NCBI GenBank assembly: GCA_002050275.1
Contig: MWTB01000008.1
Coordinates: forward strand, 1-36,109
Length of the DNA: 36,109 bases
Origin: Anaerolineae bacterium UTCFX1
Lineage (GTDB): Bacteria > Chloroflexota > Anaerolineae > Anaerolineales > Villigracilaceae
Direction of reading: 5' to 3'
The position numbers and the translations under genes were made by a program. The notes under the pieces are model-generated. The model was not told the DNA's origin and ran no database searches. It saw only the letters and a list, made by a program, of their open reading frames with translations. Positions within the stretch are counted from its first letter, which is position 1. The number at the start of each line of letters is the position of its first letter. Shown in pieces: positions 23,529 to 32,514 of this stretch.

Positions 23529-24868
23529 AAGCCATAAAAAACACGTTGCGAGAATTTTTAAAATACCCCTCGGCGATTATAGGGATCGGGGTCATCCTGT
23601 TACTGTTGGGAGTGTCGGCGTATGCGCTAGCCACCATCCCATATAAAGAAGCGGTGCGGCTCTGGCGCGGCGGAGAAGACGTCTGGTATCAAAATCCGAA
23701 ATATGCCGCCCCGGCTTGGTTCAATTATTTCTCTAAGGTAAAAAAGCCGGTATCGTTCAAAGTAAATACGCTGGATGGAGGTATTGAAAAGACTGTCACC
23801 GTCGTAAACGAACATATGGATAGCGTGGATATGACGTATTCGTTCGATTACGCCTATGATGCGCCGCCCCAAGAGATCACGTTGTACTTTAATACGGCGT
23901 TTGACCAGAAGCTTCCTTTCGCGTCTATCAAATGGATCACTCCGGATGGCAGAGAGATAAAGATTTCTAATATGGCGGTGGACCGTAAGGTAGCTTTGCG
24001 TTTTTCCAAAGACGAGAAACTTCAGAAGAGCTTGAAGACCGAACGCGTGATGGACGCCCTGTTCTATGCCCCTGATTCTGATTCGCGGAAAGTGGTCAAG
24101 GGGACGTATCAATTGGTTATTACCGGCACGACTTTTGAGGATGATTCGGACATCAATGCCGAAATGGTCTTGCATGGCGACCTCTACGGGTTGGCAGGCA
24201 CCGACAAATACCGGCGCGACCTGATGTTGCCGATGTTGTACGGAACGCCCATCGCTCTGGCGTTTGGCTTGGTCGCCGCCTTAGGCACTACGCTCCTCAC
24301 CATGATCATTGCCGCTATCGGAACCTGGTACGGCGGCTGGGTGGACGAGTTGATCCAACGCATTACAGAGATCAATTTGGTCTTGCCTTTTCTGGCTATT
24401 CTTATCATGGTAGGCACCTTCTATTCGCGCAGCATCTGGCTTATGTTAGGGCTTACGATCCTATTAAGTATTTTTGGCGGAGGGATCAAGACCTATCGCG
24501 CGATTTTCCTTCAGTCTAAAGAAGCTAGCTATATCGAGGCGGCGCGCGCGTATGGCGCTTCGAGCGGGCGCATCATCTTTACCTATTTGATCCCGCGCAT
24601 GATTCCTCTGCTAATCCCATCGCTGGTCTCCTCGGTGCCGAGTTTTGTATTTCTTGAAGCCTCGTTGGCGGTCCTAGGGTTGGGCGATCCGCTTCTGCCC
24701 ACATGGGGTAAAGTGATCAATGACGCTTCTTCCGACGGCGCGCTCTATCGCGGACTGTACTACTGGGTGTTAGAGCCTGCCGTATTGCTTATGTTCACGG
24801 GCTTGGGATTCGCCATGTTCGGCTTTGCATTAGACCGAATCTTCAACCCGAGATTAAGGGATATATAA
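23525..24868 (+). CDS. ABC transporter permease, OppC/DppC type, with large extracytoplasmic insertion (system 2)
   Basis: 447 residues against the usual 290-330. First helix about 15-35 (AIIGIGVILLLLGVSAYALATI). An extra domain of about 175 residues (38-215), rich in predicted beta strands (VSFKVNTLDGGIEKTVTVV, EITLYFNTAFDQKLPFASIKW, GTYQLVITGTTF), sits between helix 1 and the normal OppC core. The core resumes at LAGTDKYRRDLMLPMLYGTPIALAFG. EAA loop: ASYIEAARAYGASSGRIIFTYLIPRMIPLLI. The inserted domain should face outside, where it could dock the unusual binding protein of the same operon. Confidence 0.92.
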   Translation: MKAIKNTLREFLKYPSAIIGIGVILLLLGVSAYALATIPYKEAVRLWRGGEDVWYQNPKYAAPAWFNYFSKVKKPVSFKVNTLDGGIEKTVTVVNEHMDSVDMTYSFDYAYDAPPQEITLYFNTAFDQKLPFASIKWITPDGREIKISNMAVDRKVALRFSKDEKLQKSLKTERVMDALFYAPDSDSRKVVKGTYQLVITGTTFEDDSDINAEMVLHGDLYGLAGTDKYRRDLMLPMLYGTPIALAFGLVAALGTTLLTMIIAAIGTWYGGWVDELIQRITEINLVLPFLAILIMVGTFYSRSIWLMLGLTILLSIFGGGIKTYRAIFLQSKEASYIEAARAYGASSGRIIFTYLIPRMIPLLIPSLVSSVPSFVFLEASLAVLGLGDPLLPTWGKVINDASSDGALYRGLYYWVLEPAVLLMFTGLGFAMFGFALDRIFNPRLRDI

Positions 24869-24871
24869 AGT

Positions 24872-25831
24872 ATGACTCAAAATGATGAACTTCTGAGAAT
24901 AGAAGATCTGGTACTGTACTTTAATACCAATAGTGGACCCGTTCAGGCGGTAGATAAAGTTAATTTCAGCCTCGCTAGCAATCGCGCGGTCGTTATTCTG
25001 GGCGAATCGGGTTGCGGGAAAAGTTCGCTGGCAAAAGCTATTTTACGGCTTTTGCCACGCAATGCCGGAGCGTATCAAGGGCGGATCTTCTTGAACGGGA
25101 ATGACATTATGCAGTTGGAAGAGGAAGAGTTCCGACAGAACATCCGCTGGGCGTCAATTTCGATGGTGCCGCAAGCGGCGATGAACTCTCTGAACCCGGT
25201 GTTGCGCGTCGGCGAGCAGGTGGCTGAGCCTGCGATTATTCACCTTGGCATTAATAAACATGAAGCGATGGCGCTGGTGAAAAAAATGTTTCAGCATGTG
25301 GGCGTGCCGGAAGATTTCATCAACCGTTACCCATTTGAACTGAGCGGCGGGATGCGCCAGCGCGTAGCGATTGCGATGGCGTTGGTCACCTCGCCGTACC
25401 TGATTATCCTCGACGAACCGACCTCCGCGTTAGACGTTCTGACGCAGGCGAATATTTTCAATGTGCTGAAACGGCTTAAGAAAGAACTAGGCATCAGCTT
25501 TATTCTTATCACGCATGATATTGCGACCTCTAGCGAACTTGCCGACGACGTCGCCGTAATGTACGCCGGTCAGATCGTGGAAACAAGCGACGCTCACCGT
25601 TTCTTCACCGACCCGTTGCATCCATATTCTAAGAAATTGATGGCGAGCGTGCCGCGTCTGCATGGGGATGAAGAACCCGAGTTTATTACGGGCAAGCCCC
25701 CCAGCCTGATTAACCTGCCGACGGGTTGCCGGTTCGCGGATCGTTGCGCCTTCCGATTCGAGAAATGCGTGAATGATCCGCCGGTCTTCGAGAAGGACGG
25801 GCGGAAAGTAAAATGCTGGTTATATGAGTAA
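24872..25831 (+). CDS. Opp/Dpp ABC transporter ATP-binding protein, D type (system 2)
   Basis: 319 residues. Walker A GESGCGKS (44-51), Q-loop MVPQAAMNSLNP, signature SGGMRQR, Walker B LIILDEP with TSALDVLTQAN, H-loop in ILITHDIA, and the C-terminal GCRFADRCAFRFEKC...C cysteine set. The Q-loop lacks the usual IFQDP wording of systems 1 and 3, indicating a separate lineage. Starts 3 nt after the C permease. Confidence 0.93.
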   Translation: MTQNDELLRIEDLVLYFNTNSGPVQAVDKVNFSLASNRAVVILGESGCGKSSLAKAILRLLPRNAGAYQGRIFLNGNDIMQLEEEEFRQNIRWASISMVPQAAMNSLNPVLRVGEQVAEPAIIHLGINKHEAMALVKKMFQHVGVPEDFINRYPFELSGGMRQRVAIAMALVTSPYLIILDEPTSALDVLTQANIFNVLKRLKKELGISFILITHDIATSSELADDVAVMYAGQIVETSDAHRFFTDPLHPYSKKLMASVPRLHGDEEPEFITGKPPSLINLPTGCRFADRCAFRFEKCVNDPPVFEKDGRKVKCWLYE

Positions 25832-25846
25832 GCAGGAGCATGGATT

Positions 25847-26878
25847 ATGACAATGAATCCCGAATCTGGGACTGTGGAAGAGTCGGCGCCCCAGGCCGGC
25901 GAGAGAAAGATCGTATTATCAATTGACGACCTGCATATTTGGTTTGAACTTCGTCGTTTTGGGTTTGGTCATGCCGGCTATGTTAAGGCTGTAGACGGCG
26001 TTACGTTCGACGTGCATAAAGCCGAAACGATCGCGGTGGTGGGCGAAAGCGGTTGCGGAAAATCAAGCTTAATGAAGGCTGTCCTTGGCTTGCATAAACC
26101 AACCAACGGTAAGATTGTCTTTGAAGATAAAAACATATCCGAATTAAACTCTAAAGAAAAGCATTGGTATCATTCAAATGTCGGCTATGTTCAGCAGGAC
26201 CCGTATGGCGCGTTGCCGCCGTTTATGGATGTTCAACGCATCTTGGAAGAACCCTTGATCGTATCGGGCGTGAAGGACAAGGAAGAGCGCGTCCAGCGCG
26301 TACGCAACGTTATGGAAGAGGTCAAGCTTAGCCCGGTGGAAGATTTCTTGAATAAATATCCGCATATGTTAAGCGGTGGACAGCAGCAGCGCGTAGTCAT
26401 TGCGCGCGCGATGATCACGAATCCGCGTTTCCTTGTGGCGGATGAACCTGTCTCCATGTTGGACGCCTCTGTGCGCGTCGAAATTCTGAAACTTCTACAG
26501 GCTTTACAAGAGAAGCGTCACTTATCGGTCATTTATATTACGCATGACCTCGCCACAGTCAGTTACTTCTCTGAGCGCATTTTTGTCATGTATGCAGGAA
26601 ATTTGGTCGAGAAGGGAAGTGTGCGTCAAATTCTAGATAACCCGCTGCATCCGTACACGAAAGCTCTTCTGACTGGGACCTCCGAACCGGACGCGAAAAA
26701 TGCGGAGACGTTCAAGGAGCTCCCGCCGGGCGAACCGCCGAGTTTAGTGAACCCGCCGACCGGCTGTCGCTTCCATCCGCGCTGCGCTTTTATGATTAAG
26801 GGCTTGTGCGAAGTTCAGTACCCGCCTGAATTTGAACCCGAACCGGGGCATCAGGTGGCTTGCTGGCTATACCGATAA
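25847..26878 (+). CDS. Opp/Dpp ABC transporter ATP-binding protein, F type (system 2)
   Basis: 343 residues. N-terminal extension of about 20 residues, then Walker A GESGCGKS (66-73), VQQDPYGALPPFMDVQRIL, signature SGGQQQR, Walker B and D-loop VADEPVSMLDASVRVE, H-loop YITHDLA, and the [11 protein letters not shown]-terminal region. ALDAS(V/I)R-like wording replaces the ALDVSIQ of F proteins 1 and 3. AGGAG (25834-25838) precedes the ATG. The TAA stop overlaps the ATG of the next small gene (TAATG). Confidence 0.93.
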   Translation: MTMNPESGTVEESAPQAGERKIVLSIDDLHIWFELRRFGFGHAGYVKAVDGVTFDVHKAETIAVVGESGCGKSSLMKAVLGLHKPTNGKIVFEDKNISELNSKEKHWYHSNVGYVQQDPYGALPPFMDVQRILEEPLIVSGVKDKEERVQRVRNVMEEVKLSPVEDFLNKYPHMLSGGQQQRVVIARAMITNPRFLVADEPVSMLDASVRVEILKLLQALQEKRHLSVIYITHDLATVSYFSERIFVMYAGNLVEKGSVRQILDNPLHPYTKALLTGTSEPDAKNAETFKELPPGEPPSLVNPPTGCRFHPRCAFMIKGLCEVQYPPEFEPEPGHQVACWLYR

Positions 26879-27105
26879 TGCGTATCAACCCAAAACTCCT
26901 GTTGCCTATCGGCGTGTTGTTGATGTTGGTCGGAGCGGGGTTGCCGTTCTTAATGGTCATTCACATCGTTGAATCTACATTTTTTCTTAACTTTCTTTCT
27001 TCCGCCGCTTCGACGATTGGTTTGGCGCTTGGTCTTATATCGATAGCCGTACAAGAAGTCTCGCGAAGGTCAAAGGATAAGAAAGAAGACTCTTATAAAC
27101 GATAG
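26878..27105 (+). CDS. Small two-helix membrane protein, function unknown
   Basis: 75 residues with two hydrophobic helices (about 6-27, LLLPIGVLLMLVGAGLPFLMVI, and 37-58, LNFLSSAASTIGLALGLISIAV) and a strongly charged C-terminal tail (RRSKDKKEDSYKR). The ATG shares an A with the stop codon of the F-type ATPase (TAATG), so it is expected to be translated by reinitiation. I do not recognise a family. It could be an accessory subunit of transporter 2 or an unrelated hitchhiker; a more upstream in-frame start (26860) would extend into the ATPase without a ribosome site. Confidence 0.7.
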   Translation: MRINPKLLLPIGVLLMLVGAGLPFLMVIHIVESTFFLNFLSSAASTIGLALGLISIAVQEVSRRSKDKKEDSYKR

Positions 27106-27152
27106 GCGGCGTTTACAGGAACTCTATCGCTTGCCGCGATTCGTAAGTTACG

Positions 27153-27186
27153 ATAGGATTCAGCGAAATCTGAATCCTATTTTATT
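27153..27186 (+). terminator. Intrinsic terminator after system 2, just before binding protein 3
   Basis: Perfect 11-bp stem (27153-27163 with 27170-27180), loop CGAAAT, then TTTATTT. It ends only 14 nt before the ATG of the next gene, so it either separates the transcripts or acts as an attenuator for binding protein 3. Confidence 0.75.
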
Positions 27187-27199
27187 TGGGAAGGCGCCT

Positions 27200-29134
27200 A
27201 TGTTTCGCTCGATTTCACTTATCTTAACTATCGCAGGCTTAACGCTCTCTGCCTGCGCGCCCCAGCGAGCGGAGACGCCCGCGCTCACCGTCGCGCCGAC
27301 TAAAACGTCCGCGCCTCTTCCTTCGCCGTCGCCGACTCCTGCACCGCGTGCGCTGACGATCTGTCTTGGAGAAGAGCCGAATACGCTCTATCTATATGAC
27401 CGTTTGAATGCCGCGGCGCGCAGTGTTTTATCCGCTGTTTATGATGGTCCTATAGATATTCGCGAATACGCATATGAGGCGGTTATTCTTGAGAAAGTTC
27501 CCTCTTTGGAAGACGACGATGCCCAAGTCAACTCGGTCCGCGTTAGCGCGGGAGACGACATTGTGGATGCCGCTGGAGACGTGGTTAGTTTGACAACCGG
27601 CGTGAAACTTAGACCGAGCGGGTGTCGAAACGAGTCGTGTGAAATTATCTATGACGGCGCGAGCGATATTCATATGGATCAGATGGCGGTTACGTTCATG
27701 ATGCTTGAGGGACTGCAATGGTCCGATGGCGAACCGTTGACCGCTGACGATTCGCTTTATTCTTTTGAACTCGCATCGCATAAAGATACTCCAGGATCGA
27801 AGTTTTTGATTGACCGAACGCAGACCTATGAAGCCGCCGACGAACGCGCCGTCCAATGGCAGGGCTTGCCGGGCTACATTGATCCTGAATATTACGCCAA
27901 TTTCTGGACGCCGCTTCCGCGCCATCTTTGGGAGGGACAATCTCCAGCCGATCTCATGCGGCTCGATATCTCCTCTCGGTTTCCTATGGGTTGGGGACCA
28001 TATATCTTAAAAGAATGGAACGCTGGAAAAAGTCTGCATCTGACGAAGAACCTGAATTACTTTCGCGCTAGGAACGATCTGCCTAACTTTGACGATCTGA
28101 TCTTTCTGATTATTCCAGATGCGAATGCCGCGTTAACCGCGTTGACGGATGGAACTTGCGACGCGCTCGATCCTTCTGTGCGGCTTGACGGGCAAGTGGG
28201 GCTGTTGCGAGAAATGCAATCGCAGAATCAGTTACAGATGTTGACTGCTCAGAGCATGACGATGGAATGGCTAGGCATTGGCATTGCCCCCGCTTCATAC
28301 GACAATGGCTTTCAGCCGCAGAGCGATCGTCCCGAATTTTTTAGCGACGTTCGCATGAGACAGGCGTTGACTTTATGTCTTGATCGTCAGAAAGCGGCGG
28401 ATACGGTTCTCTTTGGCTTATCTCAAGTTCCTGATAGTTATTTGCCTTTCGACCATCCGTTGCATAACGGGAACGTTCAAAGATATGAATTTAACCCGAG
28501 GGCGGGCGCGCAAATTCTTGAAAATATCGGGTGGCTCGATGCAGACAACGATCCTTTTACGCCGCGTATAGCCGCAGGCGTGACGGGCGTTCCGACGGGA
28601 ACAGCGCTTGTTCTCAATTACGATGTCTCTTCTGCGACGCAGCGTCGCCAGACGGCGGAGATCTTGCAACAATCGTTAAGCGCATGCGGCGTGGGGCTCA
28701 ATCTGCGATTTCATACCGCTTCCGATTTTTATGCGCAAGGTCCAAGCGGGCTCCTGTTCGGCAGACAGTTTGACCTTGCCGAATATGCGATCGGAGTTAA
28801 CAGCCTTGAGCCTCAATGCGCTTGGTTTACAACGCCGCAAATCCCGAAAGCTACAAATAGTTGGGTGGGCGTGAACGTCAGCGGATATCAAAATTCCAGC
28901 TTCGATACGGCTTGCGGACAGTCCCTAAGATCGTTACCGGGCGAAGCCGAGTATGCATCGCATCAAGAAGCGCAAGCGCTCTTTGCGGCGGAACTTCCAT
29001 CCATTCCGCTGTATCTACGTCTCAAGGTCGCCGCAACGCGACCCGACTTTTGCGGATTTGTTTTAGATGCATCTTCTACTTTTACGCTTTCTGACATTGA
29101 AACGTTCGACTATGGCTTCCCCTGCGCGCCCTAA
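27200..29134 (+). CDS. Peptide-type ABC transporter substrate-binding lipoprotein (system 3)
   Basis: 644-residue SBP family 5 protein in normal lobe order. Lipobox LSAC (Cys19), a Thr/Pro/Ser tether to about 50, then CLGEEPNTLYLYD, LQWSDGEPLTADDSLYSFEL, MGWGPYILKEWNAG, LTDGTCDALDP, FFSDVRMRQALTLCLDRQKAADTVLFG, and PSIPLYLRLKVAATRP. An insertion between the first strand and WSDG (about residues 85-165) makes it longer than usual. The ATG at 27200 follows GAAGG and gives a good signal peptide; an upstream TTG (27131) would translate the terminator. Its only neighbours that could serve it are the D and F ATPases downstream. Confidence 0.92.
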   Translation: MFRSISLILTIAGLTLSACAPQRAETPALTVAPTKTSAPLPSPSPTPAPRALTICLGEEPNTLYLYDRLNAAARSVLSAVYDGPIDIREYAYEAVILEKVPSLEDDDAQVNSVRVSAGDDIVDAAGDVVSLTTGVKLRPSGCRNESCEIIYDGASDIHMDQMAVTFMMLEGLQWSDGEPLTADDSLYSFELASHKDTPGSKFLIDRTQTYEAADERAVQWQGLPGYIDPEYYANFWTPLPRHLWEGQSPADLMRLDISSRFPMGWGPYILKEWNAGKSLHLTKNLNYFRARNDLPNFDDLIFLIIPDANAALTALTDGTCDALDPSVRLDGQVGLLREMQSQNQLQMLTAQSMTMEWLGIGIAPASYDNGFQPQSDRPEFFSDVRMRQALTLCLDRQKAADTVLFGLSQVPDSYLPFDHPLHNGNVQRYEFNPRAGAQILENIGWLDADNDPFTPRIAAGVTGVPTGTALVLNYDVSSATQRRQTAEILQQSLSACGVGLNLRFHTASDFYAQGPSGLLFGRQFDLAEYAIGVNSLEPQCAWFTTPQIPKATNSWVGVNVSGYQNSSFDTACGQSLRSLPGEAEYASHQEAQALFAAELPSIPLYLRLKVAATRPDFCGFVLDASSTFTLSDIETFDYGFPCAP

Positions 29135-29168
29135 GCGCAAGCCGGTTGGGGTTACAGCTTGAAATCTT

Positions 29169-29177
29169 TGCTATAAT
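29169..29177 (+). promoter_or_regulatory. Extended -10 promoter for the system 3 ATPases
   Basis: TGCTATAAT: consensus TATAAT (29172-29177) preceded by TGn. No good -35 at 16-18 nt. It gives a leader of about 26 nt before the ATG at 29210. Confidence 0.6.
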
Positions 29178-29209
29178 GCGGCTATTCTAAGCGCAGGAGT
29201 TTTCTTTAC

Positions 29210-30232
29210 ATGGATCAAACGCAACCTTTGCTTGCTGTAAATAACCTTAAGACTTATTTCTATACGGAAGATGGAATCGTTCGTGCGGTGGATGGCGTAG
29301 ATTTTGATGTGTATCCTGGCGAGGTGCTCGGGCTGGTCGGCGAATCGGGCTGCGGCAAAAGCGTCACTTCGCTTTCGATTATGCGTTTAGTGGCGAAGCC
29401 GGGGCGTATAGACGGCGGACAGATTTTATTGGGCGGTAAAGACCTGTTGAGTTTGAGCGAAGACGACATGGTCAAGATTCGCGGTAATCGTGTTTCGATG
29501 ATTTTTCAGCAACCGCAGACGGCTCTGAACCCGGTCTTCAAAGTAGGCGATCAACTCGCCGAGGTGCTGAACGTCCATCAGGATTTAGGCAAGAAGGCGG
29601 GCTGGGAACGCGCTGTAGAATTGCTTAAAATGGTCGGCGTGCCCGATCCCGAACGACGCGCGCATGCATATCCGCATGAGCTCTCGGGCGGCATGGCGCA
29701 ACGCGTGATGATCGCGATGGCGCTGGCGTGCGTCCCAGAACTGTTGATTGCCGACGAACCGACTACCGCGCTGGACGTGACGATACAAGCGCAGATTCTA
29801 GACTTGATGCGCGACCTGCGCCGCGATATGGGCGCGGCGGTCATCTTGATTACGCACGATCTCGGCGTGGTGGCTGAGATGGCTGATCGTGTGGCGGTGA
29901 TGTACGCCGGCGAGATCGTCGAGCAGGCGGAGGTGAACGAGTTGTTCGACGAGCCATTGCACCCGTATACGCAAGGCTTGATTGGCTCAATCCCAATTTT
30001 GGGCGAACTTAAAGAGAAATTGGACGTTATCCCCGGCTCGGTTCCTAATCTGGTCAACCTGCCGCCCGGCTGTCGCTTCGCGCCGCGCTGTCAGGCGCGC
30101 GTCAAATATTCTCTGAAGATTTGTACGGAAGTCAAGCCTGAGTTGGCGGACGTGAAACCTAATCATCAAGCGCGTTGCTGGCTGTATTCGGATGCGGATG
30201 AATACGGGCATACCGCGCCGATAAAGTTATGA
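29210..30232 (+). CDS. Opp/Dpp ABC transporter ATP-binding protein, D type (system 3)
   Basis: 340 residues. Walker A GESGCGKS (44-51), Q-loop IFQQPQTALNP, signature SGGMAQR, Walker [19 protein letters not shown]-loop LITHDLGVV, and C-terminal GCRFAPRCQARVKYSLKIC...C. Close in wording to D protein 1 over the ATPase core. AGGAG (29195-29199) lies 10 nt from the ATG. A longer tail (SDADEYGHTAPIKL) follows the last conserved Cys. Confidence 0.94.
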   Translation: MDQTQPLLAVNNLKTYFYTEDGIVRAVDGVDFDVYPGEVLGLVGESGCGKSVTSLSIMRLVAKPGRIDGGQILLGGKDLLSLSEDDMVKIRGNRVSMIFQQPQTALNPVFKVGDQLAEVLNVHQDLGKKAGWERAVELLKMVGVPDPERRAHAYPHELSGGMAQRVMIAMALACVPELLIADEPTTALDVTIQAQILDLMRDLRRDMGAAVILITHDLGVVAEMADRVAVMYAGEIVEQAEVNELFDEPLHPYTQGLIGSIPILGELKEKLDVIPGSVPNLVNLPPGCRFAPRCQARVKYSLKICTEVKPELADVKPNHQARCWLYSDADEYGHTAPIKL

Positions 30233-30256
30233 TCTTTCTTTTATGGAGCGTCGTAC

Positions 30257-31261
30257 ATGACGAATGATGTAGTCGAAAAAGGGGAAACCCTTGTTGAAGT
30301 GAATAACCTGGTAAAGTATTTTCCTGTTCGCGCCGGGCTTTTACAACGCGTAGTTAATTATGTGAAAGCGGTGGATGACGTCAGTTTTGCCGTCAAAAAA
30401 GGCGAGACGCTCGGCATGGTGGGCGAATCGGGTTGCGGAAAGACGACCGTAGGGCGCACAGTGTTGCGCCTGATCGAACCGACCTCCGGCTCGGTAAAAT
30501 TCAATGGCAAGAATATCTTTGCGATGAAACAACGCGAGCTAAAGAAAGTGCGCCGAGATATCCAGATTATCTTTCAAGACCCGTACGCCTCGCTTGATCC
30601 GCGCCTGCCCATCGGCGAATCGGTGATGGAAGGTTTGCATATTCACCAAATCGGCACGCGGCGCGATCGCGTAGACATTATGTTGGAGACGCTCAAGAAA
30701 GTAGGGTTGGAAAGCTATCACGCTCGCCGCTACCCGCACGAATTCTCAGGCGGTCAACGTCAGCGAATCGGGATTGCGCGCGCGTTGGCATTGCGTCCGC
30801 AGTTCATCATCTGCGACGAGCCGGTTTCCGCGCTGGACGTGTCAATTCAATCGCAGGTGTTGAACATTCTCAAAGACCTGCAAGCCGAGTTTGGACTAAC
30901 GTATTTATTCATCGCGCACAATCTTTCGGTGGTCGAGCATATATCGGATCGCGTGGCGGTGATGTATCTCGGTAAAATGATGGAACTGACGACTCGCGAA
31001 GAATTGTTCCGCAACCCGTTGCACCCGTACACGCAGGCGTTGATGTCGGCTATTCCGGTTCCCAACCCGCATTTAAGGCGCGAGCGCGTCATTTTAACGG
31101 GCGACGTTCCAAGCCCGCTCAACCCGCCCAAGGGATGTCGCTTTCACCCGCGCTGCCCGGTTGCCATTGCGAAGTGTTCGCAAGAAGAGCCGCAGCTTAA
31201 GGAACTCCTTCCCGATCATTGGGTGGCGTGTTGGGTGGCGGAGCAAAATATAGGAAAATAG
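30257..31261 (+). CDS. Opp/Dpp ABC transporter ATP-binding protein, F type (system 3)
   Basis: 334 residues. Walker A GESGCGKT (56-63), [19 protein letters not shown], signature SGGQRQR, Walker [17 protein letters not shown]-loop [10 protein letters not shown], and [15 protein letters not shown]...C at the end. GGAG (30245-30248) precedes the ATG. No permease gene follows: the next gene is a response regulator behind its own promoter. Confidence 0.94.
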   Translation: MTNDVVEKGETLVEVNNLVKYFPVRAGLLQRVVNYVKAVDDVSFAVKKGETLGMVGESGCGKTTVGRTVLRLIEPTSGSVKFNGKNIFAMKQRELKKVRRDIQIIFQDPYASLDPRLPIGESVMEGLHIHQIGTRRDRVDIMLETLKKVGLESYHARRYPHEFSGGQRQRIGIARALALRPQFIICDEPVSALDVSIQSQVLNILKDLQAEFGLTYLFIAHNLSVVEHISDRVAVMYLGKMMELTTREELFRNPLHPYTQALMSAIPVPNPHLRRERVILTGDVPSPLNPPKGCRFHPRCPVAIAKCSQEEPQLKELLPDHWVACWVAEQNIGK

Positions 31262-31294
31262 CGCGCGCCGCTTCGTAGGTCGGCAGACTTGTTT

Positions 31295-31323
31295 TCGACG
31301 CGTTGATGCCCAGCCTGTAGAAT
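31295..31323 (+). promoter_or_regulatory. Promoter of the response regulator gene
   Basis: TCGACG (31295-31300), 17-nt spacer, TAGAAT (31318-31323), the same -10 box as in the aromatic and mscL promoters. Leader of about 25 nt. Confidence 0.5.
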
Positions 31324-31355
31324 GAATTATTTATGTAAAGCGAGCGACCCATAGC

Positions 31356-32483
31356 ATGACTGCGCCTTCTGTTCTTCTTGTTGACGATCAAAAAGATATT
31401 GTTCGGTTATTGCATTCGACTCTGCAAACGCTCGGTCAGCGTTTAGATATTGTGGATGCGCCTTCGGGAGAAGAGGCGTTGCTTGAAGCCTCTCGTCGAA
31501 GCATAGATTTGTTGATTACCGACTATCTTTTACCGGGCATGTCGGGCGTGGAATTGATGCAAAAAGTAAAAGCGCGCAACGCCGATTTAAAAGTGATATT
31601 CATCTCCGGTATGACCAAACGCAACGCGCGCGATGAAATGCTCGATGCTGGCGCGACGGCAATCTTTGACAAACCGATTCCGCTGGCAGATTTTCTGGAT
31701 GCGGTCGAGCGGAGTCTGGGGCTGGTGCGCACGATCTTCCCGCCCGAGTTGGCGCTAGAGGCGGAAGAGAATCACGAGTCCTTGTCGGGTCTATTAAGCG
31801 GATTCCGTCAAAAGATCGAAGCGGACGCGATCTTTCTCATCAGCGACCGTGGGCGTGTGCTGGCGCGCGCGGGCGATCTGTATGATAGCAGTATGGAAGT
31901 ATCCATGCTTTCCGCGCTGATGGGGATTTACAACGCGGGGCTGAAAGTTTCGCGGTTTATTCGGCAGGAACAACTGGAAAATTACCATATCTTTCGCGGC
32001 GGCGATCACGATCTCATTTTGATCCCGGTAAATTCTTCGCACGCGTTGTTGTTGGCTGGCAAGAATATCGCCGCCTCGGCGCGTATTCTAAAAACAGTGG
32101 AAGCGATGTTGTTCGTGCGCGGCGAGGTAGAGCGCGCGTTGCAATCCTTAGGGGTCGCGGCGCTTCCCGCTGCGCCGGTCGAACCGACTGCTGAGACAGA
32201 AGAGACATCGCCGCACGCCTCGCCGTTTATCCATGAGGAAGAGTCTGAACCAGACGTAGATGTGGACGCGTTGTTTACGTCGGCTGGCAAGAAAACCAAG
32301 GTGAAAGATGCGAATGCGTTTTGGGATGAGGCTGTTGAAAAAGCTGGCAGCATTCCGCTTGCTCCGGATATGATCTCCTTTGAAGAAGCGAACAAACTGG
32401 GACTGGCTCCCGATCGCGAAGGGTTGACAATTCCGCGCCCAACCAGCGGCGAACTGAGGCTGAGGGCGTCGAAGAAAAAGTAG
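31356..32483 (+). CDS. Response regulator: REC domain plus Roadblock/LC7-like domain
   Basis: 375 residues. REC domain (about 4-122) with acidic pair D10/D11, phosphoacceptor D56 in LLITDYLLPGMSG, Ser84 and Lys106 (FDKPI). Residues about 135-260 resemble a Roadblock/LC7 (MglB-like) fold: an initial helix, FLISDRGRVLARAGD, a helix with MLSALMGIYNAGLKVSR, DLILIPVNSSHALLLAGKN. The last 110 residues are an acidic, Pro-rich linker with a small Lys/Arg tail. No DNA-binding or enzyme output domain, so the output is probably protein-protein, perhaps with a small GTPase encoded elsewhere. No histidine kinase gene is nearby. No clear Shine-Dalgarno. Confidence 0.85.
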   Translation: MTAPSVLLVDDQKDIVRLLHSTLQTLGQRLDIVDAPSGEEALLEASRRSIDLLITDYLLPGMSGVELMQKVKARNADLKVIFISGMTKRNARDEMLDAGATAIFDKPIPLADFLDAVERSLGLVRTIFPPELALEAEENHESLSGLLSGFRQKIEADAIFLISDRGRVLARAGDLYDSSMEVSMLSALMGIYNAGLKVSRFIRQEQLENYHIFRGGDHDLILIPVNSSHALLLAGKNIAASARILKTVEAMLFVRGEVERALQSLGVAALPAAPVEPTAETEETSPHASPFIHEEESEPDVDVDALFTSAGKKTKVKDANAFWDEAVEKAGSIPLAPDMISFEEANKLGLAPDREGLTIPRPTSGELRLRASKKK

Positions 32484-32514
32484 GAGAATGCGTTTGCCGC
32501 GATGCAAAACCGTA

